Shown piece after piece: positions 51,671 to 61,430 of a stretch of DNA of 64,000 nt (within the stretch, counting starts at the first letter, position 1; the number at the start of each line of letters is the position of its first letter). The translations under genes were made by a program, and so were the position numbers. Location of the stretch: assembly GCF_008079445.1 (NCBI RefSeq), contig NZ_VRYH01000005.1, positions 124,001-188,000 of the forward strand, given 5' to 3'. The stretch comes from Aidingimonas lacisalsi (GTDB taxonomy: Bacteria > Pseudomonadota > Gammaproteobacteria > Pseudomonadales > Halomonadaceae). A model generated the notes under the pieces. It saw nothing but the letters and a program-made list of their open reading frames with translations. It had not been told where the DNA came from and ran no database searches.

Positions 51671-54600
51671 CTAGCCCTCGCCATTGCTTTCCGCCAGATC
51701 CACCAACTCGCGAATCGCCACCGCAAATAGCGGATAGCCCCCCTGGCTGCCTGAACGAATCTCTTCATACAGGTTGCACCAACGTTGATACAGGGAGTGA
51801 TGCCGTGTCAGCCATTGTTCGACGCGAGGTTCGACATCTCTGGGTGCGCCCTCCATCGTCAGGACACTCACCGTCAGCGCCAACTGTTGCCGATCGAGAT
51901 CATCGCGGAAGGTTTCCCGCGCTTGGGCCTGCCAGCTATCCTGCACACTCAATGAGTTGATCTGTTCAATGACCTGCGGCAATGACAGGCGGTGGCCGAT
52001 TTCATAGAAGACTTCAGCGACACGCTGAATCTTTTCACCCGACTGCTTGGCGGCCTCGATCACTCCCAAGCCAGAATACAGGTTCGTGCTCGATGTCACG
52101 CTTCTGGCCAGCGACTCGGGAACGCCTGTCTCGACCAGTTCGGCCCGGCGCGCCTCCCAGACCTCGCGTTCACCACCTCGCAGTCGCTCGTCGAGGCTCT
52201 CTTGCAGTTGCGCCAACCGTGGCGCGAAATGCTCGATGCTATCCTTGGTCGTCAGACCGCTACGCTGCCGCAGGAACCAGCGTGTCCCCCGTCTCAACAA
52301 GCGCATCAAGTCGAGCATCATACGGTACTGAACCTGGCTCTCTACCTGATTGTCGAGTGCCTCGATCTGTTCCCATATCTCATTCAGATGGAAACTGTCA
52401 CGGGCGATGATATACGCTCTGGCGATATCCGACCGATCATTGCCGGTCGTATCCATCAAGCGGCGCACGAACACGATCCCCATGTGATCGACCAGATCAT
52501 TGGCGATCTGGGTCGCCACGATCTCTCGCTTGAGCTTGTGATCGTAGATCTCCGTCTTGAAACGCTCCACCAGTACCTGGGGGAAGATACGCTCCAGGTG
52601 CTGCCGGATATAGGGATCATCGGGCACATCAGAGGCAATCAGGTCATCCTTGAGAACGCTCTTGGCGTAAGAGATCAATACCGATAGTTCCGGCAGAGTC
52701 AGCCCTCCGCCCGCCTGGGAACGTTCCAGCAATGCCTCGTCGCTGGGCAGGAATTCCAGCTCGCGATCGAGATGGCCGCTGGCCTCGAGCTCGTTGATGA
52801 AGCGCCGGTAAGGGCCCATCCCTTCGCGTGACAGAATCTCGGATAATGACAGTGCCTGGGTCTGACGATAATTGCCACGCAGGACCAGCGTTGCGACATC
52901 ATCCGTCATCTGCGCCAGCAACTGATTGCGCTGCTTGTCGGTCATATCACCACGCTTGACGATATCATCGAGCAGAATCTTGATATTGACCTCATGGTCC
53001 GAGCAATTGACCCCGCCGGCATTATCGATGAAATCGGTATTCACGCGCACACCGTTGAATGCCGCTTCCATGCGACCTCGTTGCGTCAGGCCGAGATTGC
53101 CGCCCTCACCAACGACGCGACACCTGAGTTCATTGCCATTGACGCGCAGCGCATCGTTGGCCTTGTCGCCAACCTCCGAGTCGTTTTCGTCTTCAGCCTT
53201 GACGTAGGTGCCGATCCCGCCATTCCAGATCAGATCCACTTCGGCCTTGAGCATGGCATTCAGCAGATCGTTGGGAGCCAGCTTGTCTGCCGTGATGCCG
53301 AAAACGGATTTCATCTCCTTGGAGATCGGAATCGACTTGGCGCTGCGGCTGAAGATGCCGCCGCCTTTCGAGATCAGCTTGGTATCGTAATCCTCCCAAC
53401 TTGACCGCGGCAGTTCGAAAAGCCGCCGACGTTCAGCGAACGATTTGGCGACGTCCGGATCGGGATCGACGAAAATATGCAGGTGATTGAAGGCACCAAC
53501 CAGACGAATCTTGTCGGACAGCAGCATGCCATTGCCGAATACGTCACCGGCCATGTCGCCGATACCTACCACCGAAAACGGATCCGCCTGGGTATTGATG
53601 CCCATTTCACGGAAATGCCGTTTGACCGACTCCCAGGCGCCTTTCGCGGTGACCCCCATCTTCTTGTGATCATAGCCATTGGCACCGCCCGAGGCGAAGG
53701 CGTCACGCAACCAGTGGCCATATTCCAGCGAAATCTCATTGGCAATATCGGAAAAGGTCGCCGTCCCCTTGTCAGCGGCGACGACCAGATAGGGGTCGTC
53801 ATCGTCATGGCGGACGACCGCTCGGGGAGGAACCACCGTATTGCCGTCCAGGTTATCGGTGACATCGAGCAGCGCACGAATGAAGATCTTGTAGCAGGCT
53901 ATGCCTTCCTGCTGGAGTGCATCTCGGTCACTGCCGTCGGGCAGGCGTTTGCAGACGAAGCCTCCCTTGGCGCCAACCGGCACGATAACGGCATTCTTGA
54001 CCTGTTGCGCCTTGGCCAGCCCCAATATCTCGGTGCGGAAGTCTTCATGACGATCGGACCAGCGCAACCCACCTCGTGCCACTTTGCCGCTGCGCAGGTG
54101 CACACCCTCCACGCGCGGTGAATAGACGAAGATTTCGTAGGCAGGGCGTGGCTTGGGCATCCCCGTGACGCGTGACGGCTCGAGCTTGAAGGCGATATAT
54201 CCTTTGAGCTCACCATTGGCATCGGGCTGATAGTAATTCGTGCGCAGTGTCGCTTGAATCAGCTCCATGTAACGGCGAATCAACAGGTCATCGTTAAGGC
54301 TGGCCACGTCATCGAGCAGCCGGTGCAGACGCGTCACGCTTTCCTGTATGGCGTCGGCACTCTGGTCGCCACTCGGGTCCAGACGCAAGGCGAACAGATG
54401 CACCAGTTCACGGGTGATGTCCGGATGATTGGTAAGCGTCGTGGAGATATAGAGCTGCGACAGTCCAAAGCGAATCTGCTTGAGATAACGCGCATAGGCT
54501 CGCAGCATGGCGACTTCCCGCCAGGCCAGATTGGCGCCGATCACCAGACGGTTGAAGGGGTCGTTCTCTGCGTCTCCGACCCAGATCCGCTTGAACGCTT

Positions 54601-56509
54601 CGGTAAATGAGTCGCGCATTTCCTGCAGGTTGACGACTTCACTACCGTGATGCTCGAGATAGAAATCATGAATCCAGTAGCTGCCATCACTGCGCTCAAT
54701 CTCGTAAGGGTATTCACCAATGACCCGCAACCCCAGATTTTCCATCATTGGCAGGACATCCGAGAGAGGAATCGGGTTGTCCTTGTGGAACAGCTTCAGA
54801 TTGACGCCGTCTCCTTCTTCCTCGACCAAACGATACAACGACATCGACAGGGGCGCACCGCTGTCGAGTTCATTGATGTGATCGATGTCATAGACGGCAG
54901 TACGTGCCGAGAAATCCTCGCGGTAGCCGATCGGGAAGGCGTCGCGGTAGATATCCATCAACCGGTTGGCCTGCTCTTCACCGAACCCTTCTACCATGGC
55001 GGCATGCAGATCGTCCCTCCAGTTGCGTGCCAGGTTGATGACTTTCTGCTCAAGGCGCTTGAGATGATAATCAACGGGAGCATCACCATTGAAACGCAGT
55101 ATCAATTGGATGCGTGCCAGCACCGATTCGGACAAATACGTATTGAAATCGCCGAAGGTGGCATCGAGTTCTTCACACAACAGGGTCTGGATACGCACAC
55201 GCAAATCGGTCGAAAAGACATCGCGTGGCACGAAGACCAGGCAGGAATAGAACTTGCCGAAACGATCTTCGCGAATGAATAGCCTGACCTGCCGCCGCTC
55301 GCGAATATTGAGGATGCCAACGGCCGTCTGGCACAGTTCACCGACCGAGGTCTGGAACAGGTCATCCCGCGGGTAGACATTGAGGATCTGGCGCAACTGG
55401 TTGCCGTCGTGGCCGGCAGGATTGACATCGGCCGCTTCCATGACCGCATCGATCTTGCGACGCAGGACCGGAATATGTCGTGGTGAATCGTTGTAGACGG
55501 TTGCCGCATAAAGCCCCAGGAAACGACGCTCGCCGATCACCCGTCCTTCGTCATCATAACGATCGATGGAGATATAATCCGGATAGGTGGGACGGTGGAC
55601 GCGGGCATGATAGGCACTCTTGGCGAACGAGAGTAGCTCCGGAACCAGGATATAATGGTCGCCGTCGACGCCCAGGTCGTTACGGATACGCTCGCGGTAG
55701 TGCGGTTGGTCCAGCTTGAAGACTCCCAGCTCACTGCCCGGCACCTTACGTAATTCATCGTGCTCGTCCCCGGCCACGACTTCGTATTCATCACAACCCA
55801 GGAAGGTGAAATTGTCTTCGAGCAGCCACTCGAGGAAAGCAATCGCCTCCTTGTGGTCGGCACTCTTGACCTGCTTGGGACGCTTCGCCTTGAGTTCCTG
55901 GAGTGCCTCACGCACCTTCTCGCACATGGGCTCGAAATCGTTCACGGCGGTGCGGACGTCGCGAAGCACATCATATAAGCTGGTTTCGATCTCCTCGAGT
56001 AACTCCAGATCGGAATGGCGGTCTATCTCGATGACTATCAACGACTCACGCCGAGTGGGTGCGTTCTTGTCACCAGGACGGGCAAGGCGCTGCAAGCGGT
56101 TCGCGTCATCGCGCTCGGTTGCCAGAACGGCATTGTGAATGGAGTAGACCGTGATGCCACGACGATTGAGTTCAATGCGAACGGAATCCACCAGGAACGA
56201 CATATCCGGGTGCAACACTTCAACCACGGAGTGAGTGGACTGCCATCCGTGCTCTTCGAAATCCGGGTTATAGACGCGGATCTTGGGGGCGTCGGGATCG
56301 TGAGCCTGAATGAAATGCCAGGTCGCAAGCGTCGCCCCGTAGATGTCTTCCATCCGCCGTTCGGACAGGTCCTCGATGGACGCCCGCGAATAGAGGATGT
56401 CGGCAAACGCCATGATCGGCTCAACCTTGTCATCCGTGAGCCGCTTGGACAGTTGTTCCCGAAACTGAGCCAGAAATTCCTGCTTCCCTTCGATGGCACC
56501 GTGTTGCAT
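51671..56509 (-). CDS. gdhB: Large NAD-specific glutamate dehydrogenase (180-kDa type)
   Basis: The 1612-residue protein has the size and sequence of the L-180 GDH family. Recognisable parts are a regulatory N-terminal half with ACT-like segments, then the dehydrogenase core with KVARGGLRWSDRHEDFRTEILGLAKAQQVKNAVIVPVGAKGGFVCK and GDMAGDVFGNGMLLS, and LIWNGGIGTYVK. Deamination of glutamate to 2-oxoglutarate feeds the TCA cycle. The ATG at 56509 has GAGGTG upstream; a TTG one codon earlier is not preferred. It is transcribed as a single gene. Confidence 0.96.
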   Translation of the reverse strand: MQHGAIEGKQEFLAQFREQLSKRLTDDKVEPIMAFADILYSRASIEDLSERRMEDIYGATLATWHFIQAHDPDAPKIRVYNPDFEEHGWQSTHSVVEVLHPDMSFLVDSVRIELNRRGITVYSIHNAVLATERDDANRLQRLARPGDKNAPTRRESLIVIEIDRHSDLELLEEIETSLYDVLRDVRTAVNDFEPMCEKVREALQELKAKRPKQVKSADHKEAIAFLEWLLEDNFTFLGCDEYEVVAGDEHDELRKVPGSELGVFKLDQPHYRERIRNDLGVDGDHYILVPELLSFAKSAYHARVHRPTYPDYISIDRYDDEGRVIGERRFLGLYAATVYNDSPRHIPVLRRKIDAVMEAADVNPAGHDGNQLRQILNVYPRDDLFQTSVGELCQTAVGILNIRERRQVRLFIREDRFGKFYSCLVFVPRDVFSTDLRVRIQTLLCEELDATFGDFNTYLSESVLARIQLILRFNGDAPVDYHLKRLEQKVINLARNWRDDLHAAMVEGFGEEQANRLMDIYRDAFPIGYREDFSARTAVYDIDHINELDSGAPLSMSLYRLVEEEGDGVNLKLFHKDNPIPLSDVLPMMENLGLRVIGEYPYEIERSDGSYWIHDFYLEHHGSEVVNLQEMRDSFTEAFKRIWVGDAENDPFNRLVIGANLAWREVAMLRAYARYLKQIRFGLSQLYISTTLTNHPDITRELVHLFALRLDPSGDQSADAIQESVTRLHRLLDDVASLNDDLLIRRYMELIQATLRTNYYQPDANGELKGYIAFKLEPSRVTGMPKPRPAYEIFVYSPRVEGVHLRSGKVARGGLRWSDRHEDFRTEILGLAKAQQVKNAVIVPVGAKGGFVCKRLPDGSDRDALQQEGIACYKIFIRALLDVTDNLDGNTVVPPRAVVRHDDDDPYLVVAADKGTATFSDIANEISLEYGHWLRDAFASGGANGYDHKKMGVTAKGAWESVKRHFREMGINTQADPFSVVGIGDMAGDVFGNGMLLSDKIRLVGAFNHLHIFVDPDPDVAKSFAERRRLFELPRSSWEDYDTKLISKGGGIFSRSAKSIPISKEMKSVFGITADKLAPNDLLNAMLKAEVDLIWNGGIGTYVKAEDENDSEVGDKANDALRVNGNELRCRVVGEGGNLGLTQRGRMEAAFNGVRVNTDFIDNAGGVNCSDHEVNIKILLDDIVKRGDMTDKQRNQLLAQMTDDVATLVLRGNYRQTQALSLSEILSREGMGPYRRFINELEASGHLDRELEFLPSDEALLERSQAGGGLTLPELSVLISYAKSVLKDDLIASDVPDDPYIRQHLERIFPQVLVERFKTEIYDHKLKREIVATQIANDLVDHMGIVFVRRLMDTTGNDRSDIARAYIIARDSFHLNEIWEQIEALDNQVESQVQYRMMLDLMRLLRRGTRWFLRQRSGLTTKDSIEHFAPRLAQLQESLDERLRGGEREVWEARRAELVETGVPESLARSVTSSTNLYSGLGVIEAAKQSGEKIQRVAEVFYEIGHRLSLPQVIEQINSLSVQDSWQAQARETFRDDLDRQQLALTVSVLTMEGAPRDVEPRVEQWLTRHHSLYQRWCNLYEEIRSGSQGGYPLFAVAIRELVDLAESNGEG

Positions 56510-56708
56510 CAATCACCTCGGCTTGATCGGACCGCCCCTGTGCGGTCCTCGAATGACATTCAACATTCAGGCGCGACCCTGCGTCGGTCACGTTTGACAT
56601 TAGCTTACGTCAGTCTTACGCCGGGCCCTACTCCATTACTTCTCTCTCATGGAGCATGTCAGTTATGCATTACCCCTTGACGCTGCGCCTGTCCTGACCC
56701 AAGCGACG

Positions 56709-57812
56709 CTAACGCTTTTCCAGCACCACACCACACTCGCAATGATGGGTCCAGGGAAACTGATCGAACAGCGCAAATCGGCTCACCTCATGTGAACGTC
56801 CCAGGCGGTCCAGGTTGTCAGCCAATGTATCGGGGTTGCATGAAATGTAAACGATCCGATCATAACCGCTCAGTTGGTCACAACTCGCGTCATCCAGCCC
56901 GGCACGCGGCGGATCCACCAATACGGTAGAGAAATCGTAGTCGTCAAGCGCCATTTCAGCCACTCGACGCCCTCCTTTTTGCCCCTTGAGTGCGGCCGCG
57001 AATTCCTCGGCGGACATGCGGGCGACATGGACATTGGCGACCCCGTTGGCTGCCAGGTTGGTCCTTGCCGATGCTACCGACGTACGGGAAATTTCAGTGG
57101 CCAGCACCCGGCGAAAATTCTCGGCCAGGGCGACCGTGAAGTTACCGTTACCGCAATACAGCTCAACCAGATCTCGATCATCACTCCCCCGAGTGACATC
57201 ACGAGCCCATGACAGCATTGACTGACAGATAGCAGCATTGGGCTGGGTAAAACTGTTCTCGACCTGTTGATAAACGAAGTCGTGCCCATCGACCGTCAAT
57301 CGTTCCCAGACATGGTCTCGCGCCAGTACGCGTCGCTGCTTACGCGCCCGACCGATGATCATTGCATCCAGTTGGTGTTGCAGATCTCGAGCTTCAGCTT
57401 CCCACTCATCGTCCAACTGGCGGTGATAAATGAGAGTAATCAGCATCTCACCGGAGAGTGTCGTCAGAAACTCCACCTGAAACAGCTTCCGACGTAGCAC
57501 GGAGTTACCGCGCAGAGCGTCCAGCAGCCGAGGCATCATGCCATTGATCCGGTGACTGGCCACTGGATACTCATCAAGACGGATCACACGCTTCTGACTG
57601 GGGTTTTCCCTATCGACCTCGAACATTGCGTAAAACAGATCGTCACCTTCATGCCATAACCGGAACTCACACCGTTGCCGATAATGGCTTGCCGGCGATG
57701 CATATGTTTCAAGCGGAGGCGGGTCGAAGCGCGCGAACTGCTTGATCACTCGGTCGCGCTTGGCACCGAGTTGTTCGTCATAACGGTCGGGGTCAACGAC
57801 GGGAACAGACAC
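56709..57812 (-). CDS. trmA: tRNA (uracil-5-)-methyltransferase TrmA
   Basis: The 367-residue protein has the TrmA N-terminus (YASPASHYRQRCEFRLWHEGDDLFYAMF), the SAM site LVELYCGNGNFTVALAENFRRVLATEIS, VDPPRAGLD, and the nucleophilic cysteine in YISCNPDTLADNL. It makes ribothymidine at position 54 of tRNA. The start is a GTG at 57812 with GGAGAG upstream. murI ends 20 bp upstream on the same strand, so lysR, murI and trmA may form one operon. Confidence 0.95.
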   Translation of the reverse strand: MSVPVVDPDRYDEQLGAKRDRVIKQFARFDPPPLETYASPASHYRQRCEFRLWHEGDDLFYAMFEVDRENPSQKRVIRLDEYPVASHRINGMMPRLLDALRGNSVLRRKLFQVEFLTTLSGEMLITLIYHRQLDDEWEAEARDLQHQLDAMIIGRARKQRRVLARDHVWERLTVDGHDFVYQQVENSFTQPNAAICQSMLSWARDVTRGSDDRDLVELYCGNGNFTVALAENFRRVLATEISRTSVASARTNLAANGVANVHVARMSAEEFAAALKGQKGGRRVAEMALDDYDFSTVLVDPPRAGLDDASCDQLSGYDRIVYISCNPDTLADNLDRLGRSHEVSRFALFDQFPWTHHCECGVVLEKR

Positions 57813-57832
57813 GAAAGATTACTCTCCACGGC

Positions 57833-58648
57833 TCATTGAGGATAAAGGGGCGATAATCGCGCTGACATGCCGTCTGGAATGAGAAGCCGTATCGGAGTGG
57901 CAAACCCATGACGGGACAGGGCTGCCGTCACCTCCTCCGTGTCCGCGGTCACCCAGGCATCGCCCTGCCCCCTGCCAGGGCTCGGCGATTTCACCACTTG
58001 TGCCGTACGCCGCGCGATGGCATCTCCCGAATCGATCCAGGCGACCGGCCATGGAGCCAGCGAGACCAACACGTCACGCAACAGCGGAAAATGCGTACAC
58101 CCCAACACGACGGTATCCAAACGTTCATCACGCCATAACGGTGCCAGGCTGGCGGCTATCACTGCCATATCCACAGCCTGGCCGGCAAGGTAGTACTCGG
58201 CTTGTGTCACCAACGAATCGGCAGCGATACGCTGAACTCGGCAATCGGCAGCGAAGGTGTCGATCAAGTCCCGTGTATAGGGGCGGTTGACCGTAGCCGA
58301 CGTGGCCAAAAGCGCGATGTGTCCACTCCGGGACAAATGGGCAGCCGGTTTGATGGCCGGCACCGTACCGATGACGGGCACCGTCAACCTGGACCGCAGT
58401 ACGTCCAAGGCCAGTGTGCTGGCGGTATTACAGGCCACGACAAGAACACTCGCTTGGCTGGCAGCGACGGCTGCCTTGCAGACCGCGACGATACGTTCGA
58501 TCAGCCATGCATCGGACTTGGTGCCATAAGGTAGCATGGCATTGTCACAGGCATAGACCAGCGCCGCTCCAGGCAACCGTTGCCGCAACGATGTGACGAC
58601 CGATAGCCCACCGACACCGGAATCAAAGATCAGTACCGGCCCACTCAC
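57833..58648 (-). CDS. murI: Glutamate racemase
   Basis: The 271-residue protein has IFDSGVGGLSVVTSLRQRLP, the first catalytic cysteine in VVACNTAST, and the second in VVLGCTHFPLLRDVL. It interconverts L- and D-glutamate for peptidoglycan. The start is a GTG that overlaps the end of the LysR gene (GTGA). No other start close by has better support. Length is typical. Confidence 0.95.
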   Translation of the reverse strand: MSGPVLIFDSGVGGLSVVTSLRQRLPGAALVYACDNAMLPYGTKSDAWLIERIVAVCKAAVAASQASVLVVACNTASTLALDVLRSRLTVPVIGTVPAIKPAAHLSRSGHIALLATSATVNRPYTRDLIDTFAADCRVQRIAADSLVTQAEYYLAGQAVDMAVIAASLAPLWRDERLDTVVLGCTHFPLLRDVLVSLAPWPVAWIDSGDAIARRTAQVVKSPSPGRGQGDAWVTADTEEVTAALSRHGFATPIRLLIPDGMSARLSPLYPQ

Positions 58649-59538
58649 GTCGTGGTCTCCTTGAAGTGCTCCAGCAGTGAATCGATCAACACTCTCAGCC
58701 TCGTCGGCATCAACTCTCGCTCGGCATACAGCAGATAGACACCCATCGATGGTGGCCGGTATTTCTCCAACACCCTGACCAAGCGTCCACGCGACACTTC
58801 CGGTTCCCCCAGAAATGCCGGTTTCAGCACGATGCCCATTCCCAATACCGCGGCTTCCACCAAGGCACGCCCATTATTGCAGGTCAGCACCGGACGAAAC
58901 CGAATCCGCTCCGGATAGCCGCCATCCCAGAGCGTCCAACCGGGACCGCCACTCTGCAGGCTGTAATGCAGGCAACTGTGGGCACTCAGTTCGCGAGGAT
59001 GCGACGGCTCGCCATGCTTGGCCAGATAGGCGGGCGCGGCATACAGGTGCAGCGGCATATCCATCAACCGACGTGCGATCAGGCTGGAATCCTCCAGTTC
59101 CCCAATTCGGATCACTAGATCGAAATCCTCCGCCAGCGGATCGACACGCCGGTCTTCCAACACCACGTCGAGTTCGACAGCAGGGTGTGTCTGTTCGAAA
59201 GCTCGCAGGGCCGGCATCAACTCGCGCACCCCGAAATCCAACGGGGCCGATAAACGCAACCGGCCGCGGATATCGCCACGCTGTTCGCCCAACCCGGCCT
59301 CCAGTTCGACGAGTTCATCCACCAGCCGGCCGGCTTCACGCAAATAACGTTCGCCTTCAGCGGTCAACTGCAAACGGCGCGTCGTACGTACCAGCAACCG
59401 TACACCCAGCCAGTGCTCCAGACGCGCCACCTGCTTGCTGACCATGGCATTCGAGAGGCCGAGCTGACGCGCGCCACCGGCAAAGCTACCCGCCTCCACG
59501 ACGGCACGAAAAATCTGCATTGCCTGCAAGCGGTCCAT
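58645..59538 (-). CDS. LysR-family transcriptional regulator
   Basis: The 297-residue protein has an N-terminal winged HTH (MDRLQAMQIFRAVVEAGSFAGGARQLGLSNAMVSKQVARLEHWLGVRLLVRTTRRLQLT) and a C-terminal periplasmic-binding-like effector domain. It is of the CrgA/DmlR-like subgroup that often activates divergent oxidoreductases, but none is adjacent here. The ATG at 59538 has AAGG upstream. Coupling to murI by a 4-bp overlap is unusual for a LysR gene, which is normally transcribed alone. Confidence 0.9.
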   Translation of the reverse strand: MDRLQAMQIFRAVVEAGSFAGGARQLGLSNAMVSKQVARLEHWLGVRLLVRTTRRLQLTAEGERYLREAGRLVDELVELEAGLGEQRGDIRGRLRLSAPLDFGVRELMPALRAFEQTHPAVELDVVLEDRRVDPLAEDFDLVIRIGELEDSSLIARRLMDMPLHLYAAPAYLAKHGEPSHPRELSAHSCLHYSLQSGGPGWTLWDGGYPERIRFRPVLTCNNGRALVEAAVLGMGIVLKPAFLGEPEVSRGRLVRVLEKYRPPSMGVYLLYAERELMPTRLRVLIDSLLEHFKETTT

Positions 59539-59641
59539 GTTCAAGGCCTTCGACGTTGCAATGCGCGCATTCTACCCTAGCCCCCGCTGTCGTGCGACGC
59601 CGTGACACGGTGACCCTTGCTGATCTTGCACACAACCAGAA

Positions 59642-59661
59642 TACTGGTTATTTTTACAGTA
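59642..59661. promoter_or_regulatory. LexA box (SOS operator) of umuDC
   Basis: TACTGGTTATTTTTACAGTA matches the enterobacterial/gammaproteobacterial LexA consensus TACTGT-N8-ACAGTA with one substitution in the left arm. It lies 26 bp upstream of the umuD ATG, where an SOS operator is expected. Induction by DNA damage is inferred. Confidence 0.85.
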
Positions 59662-59687
59662 TCAATCAACGCTCAGGATGATCGCAC

Positions 59688-60128
59688 ATGCATGTCGACC
59701 CTCACTCGCGACCTGCGACGGACAAGACCATTCCCGACCCGTTCGCTCGGAGTGCCAGCGGCTTCCCCTCACCGGCCGACGACTACCGTGAGGCTCCCCT
59801 GGACTTGCACCGCTATCTGGTGCCACATCCTGCAGCCACCTTCTTCATGCGGATTGCCGATGACACTCAAGCTCGTGGCGGTTTTCAGCGAGGCGACCTG
59901 TTGATCGTCGACCGTTCCCTGACGGCCCAACGCGGTGACTGGATCATCGCCGTGCTGGACGGTGAACTCTGCCTCCAACAACTGGATGGCAACCGCCATA
60001 GGTCATGGTTGTGTCCCGCACACCCGGACCATGCCCGTATTCCGCTCGACGACGAGCACGACATCCGCCTCTGGGGTGTCGTCAGCCACGTCATTCATTC
60101 GTGTCGTCGTCAGTTCTGCGCCAATTGA
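59688..60128 (+). CDS. umuD: UmuD-like protein lacking the Ser-Lys catalytic pair
   Basis: The 146-residue protein aligns with E. coli UmuD without gaps in its first 100 residues (GFPSPADDY at 25-33, PHPAATFF at 47-54, GDLLIVDRSLTA at 69-80, DGEL at 91-94). Position 24 is Ser where E. coli has Cys at the cleavage site. The catalytic Ser60 is Thr (ADDTQ) and the catalytic Lys97 is Gln (LQQL). Normal RecA-assisted self-cleavage should therefore fail. A LexA box precedes it, and umuC follows 18 bp later. It may act as a non-cleavable partner of UmuC. Confidence 0.88.
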   Translation: MHVDPHSRPATDKTIPDPFARSASGFPSPADDYREAPLDLHRYLVPHPAATFFMRIADDTQARGGFQRGDLLIVDRSLTAQRGDWIIAVLDGELCLQQLDGNRHRSWLCPAHPDHARIPLDDEHDIRLWGVVSHVIHSCRRQFCAN

Positions 60129-60146
60129 CATCCAGACAGGCTTTCC

Positions 60147-61412
60147 ATGTTCGCTCTCGTCGACTGCAACAATTTCTATGTCGCCTGTGAACGGCTCTTT
60201 CGGCCCGAACTCGCTGGCCGGCCGGTCGCCGTACTTTCCAACAACGACGGCTGTGTCATTGCCCGCTCACAGGAGTGCAAGACGCTAGGCATACCAATGG
60301 GCATCCCGACGCACAAAATCGAGCCTGCCCAACGGCGTCATCTCCATCTGTGCTCTTCGAACTACGCGCTGTATGGTGACCTGTCAGCACGCGTCCAGCA
60401 GGTCATCAGCACACGCGTTCCGGCGCTGGACCCCTACTCCATCGATGAGTGCTTTCTCGACCTGCATGGGCTCGCGACCGACGAGCTCGAAGCACTGGCT
60501 CACTCGCTGGTACACAGCGTGGATAAAGACGTCGGGATCCCCGTATCGGTAGGTATCGCACCGACACGCACACTGGCCAAACTGGCCAACCAGCGAGCCA
60601 AACGTCAACCGCACGCGTCCCAGGTATGCGTCTGGACACATCATGACGATCCGTGCCTGTCCGCCTGGTTGCGGGAACTGCCCTTGAATGCCGTCTGGGG
60701 GGTAGGAGAACGTTTGCAGTCCGCCTTGACCGGCCAGGGCATCATGACGGCAGCCGCCCTGCGGGATGCCCCCCAGGCATGGCTGAAACGCCGCTTCAAC
60801 GTCGTGGTGGCACGTACCGCCCGAGAGCTTGGCGGTACCCCTTGTCTGACGCCTCAGGAACTCGATGTACCGCGGCGCCATATTCTGTGCTCGCGCTCGT
60901 TCGGCCGTTCACTGAACGATCCTCGCGAGTTGGCTGAAGCACTCCGCCATCACTGCCAGCAGGCGGGCGAGAAGCTACGCCGCGACAGTATGCAAGCAGG
61001 TGCCGTCGGTGTCTTCCTGCGCACCAATCCTTTTCAGGACCAGCCACAGCAACGCAGCAGTCTATGGGCATGCTTACCCTGCCCCAGTGCCGATACTCGC
61101 CATCTCAACCACTATGCCCAGCAATTGCTCGGCAGTCTGTGGCGTGAAAGCCATGCCTACCATAAGCTGGGTATCATGCTCGCCGAGTTGACATCGCGAC
61201 GCTACCAGCAGGCCAATCTCTTCGAGAGTCACGATTCGCCTCAGCAAGAGCGGCTGATGTCGGTCTGGGACAATGTCCGGCAACGATTCGGGCACGAAGC
61301 CCTGACACTGGGAGTCCAAGCAACCAATGCCAGTTGGCGAATGCAGAGCCGTCAACGCTCCCCACGCTATACGACGCGTTGGGAGGAGCTGCCCAAGGTC
61401 AGCGGTCGTTGA
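60147..61412 (+). CDS. umuC: DNA polymerase V catalytic subunit UmuC
   Basis: The 421-residue Y-family polymerase begins MFALVDCNNFYVACERLFRPEL with Asp6, and has the metal pair Asp100-Glu101 in YSIDECFLD. SVGIAPTRTLAKLAN and VWGVGERL follow in the palm and thumb. Near the C-terminus QANLFES is a beta-clamp binding motif. It performs translesion synthesis with UmuD'. It is co-transcribed with a UmuD that appears unable to mature itself. Confidence 0.95.
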   Translation: MFALVDCNNFYVACERLFRPELAGRPVAVLSNNDGCVIARSQECKTLGIPMGIPTHKIEPAQRRHLHLCSSNYALYGDLSARVQQVISTRVPALDPYSIDECFLDLHGLATDELEALAHSLVHSVDKDVGIPVSVGIAPTRTLAKLANQRAKRQPHASQVCVWTHHDDPCLSAWLRELPLNAVWGVGERLQSALTGQGIMTAAALRDAPQAWLKRRFNVVVARTARELGGTPCLTPQELDVPRRHILCSRSFGRSLNDPRELAEALRHHCQQAGEKLRRDSMQAGAVGVFLRTNPFQDQPQQRSSLWACLPCPSADTRHLNHYAQQLLGSLWRESHAYHKLGIMLAELTSRRYQQANLFESHDSPQQERLMSVWDNVRQRFGHEALTLGVQATNASWRMQSRQRSPRYTTRWEELPKVSGR

Positions 61413-61430
61413 CGGCCATGCAGCGTGGTG

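Noticed and set aside
53477-54121. Plus-strand frame inside gdhB
   Set aside because: Antisense to the conserved dehydrogenase core, without start-site support.
56015-56680. Plus-strand frame over the gdhB 5' end
   Set aside because: Mostly antisense to gdhB; the remainder has no recognisable sequence.
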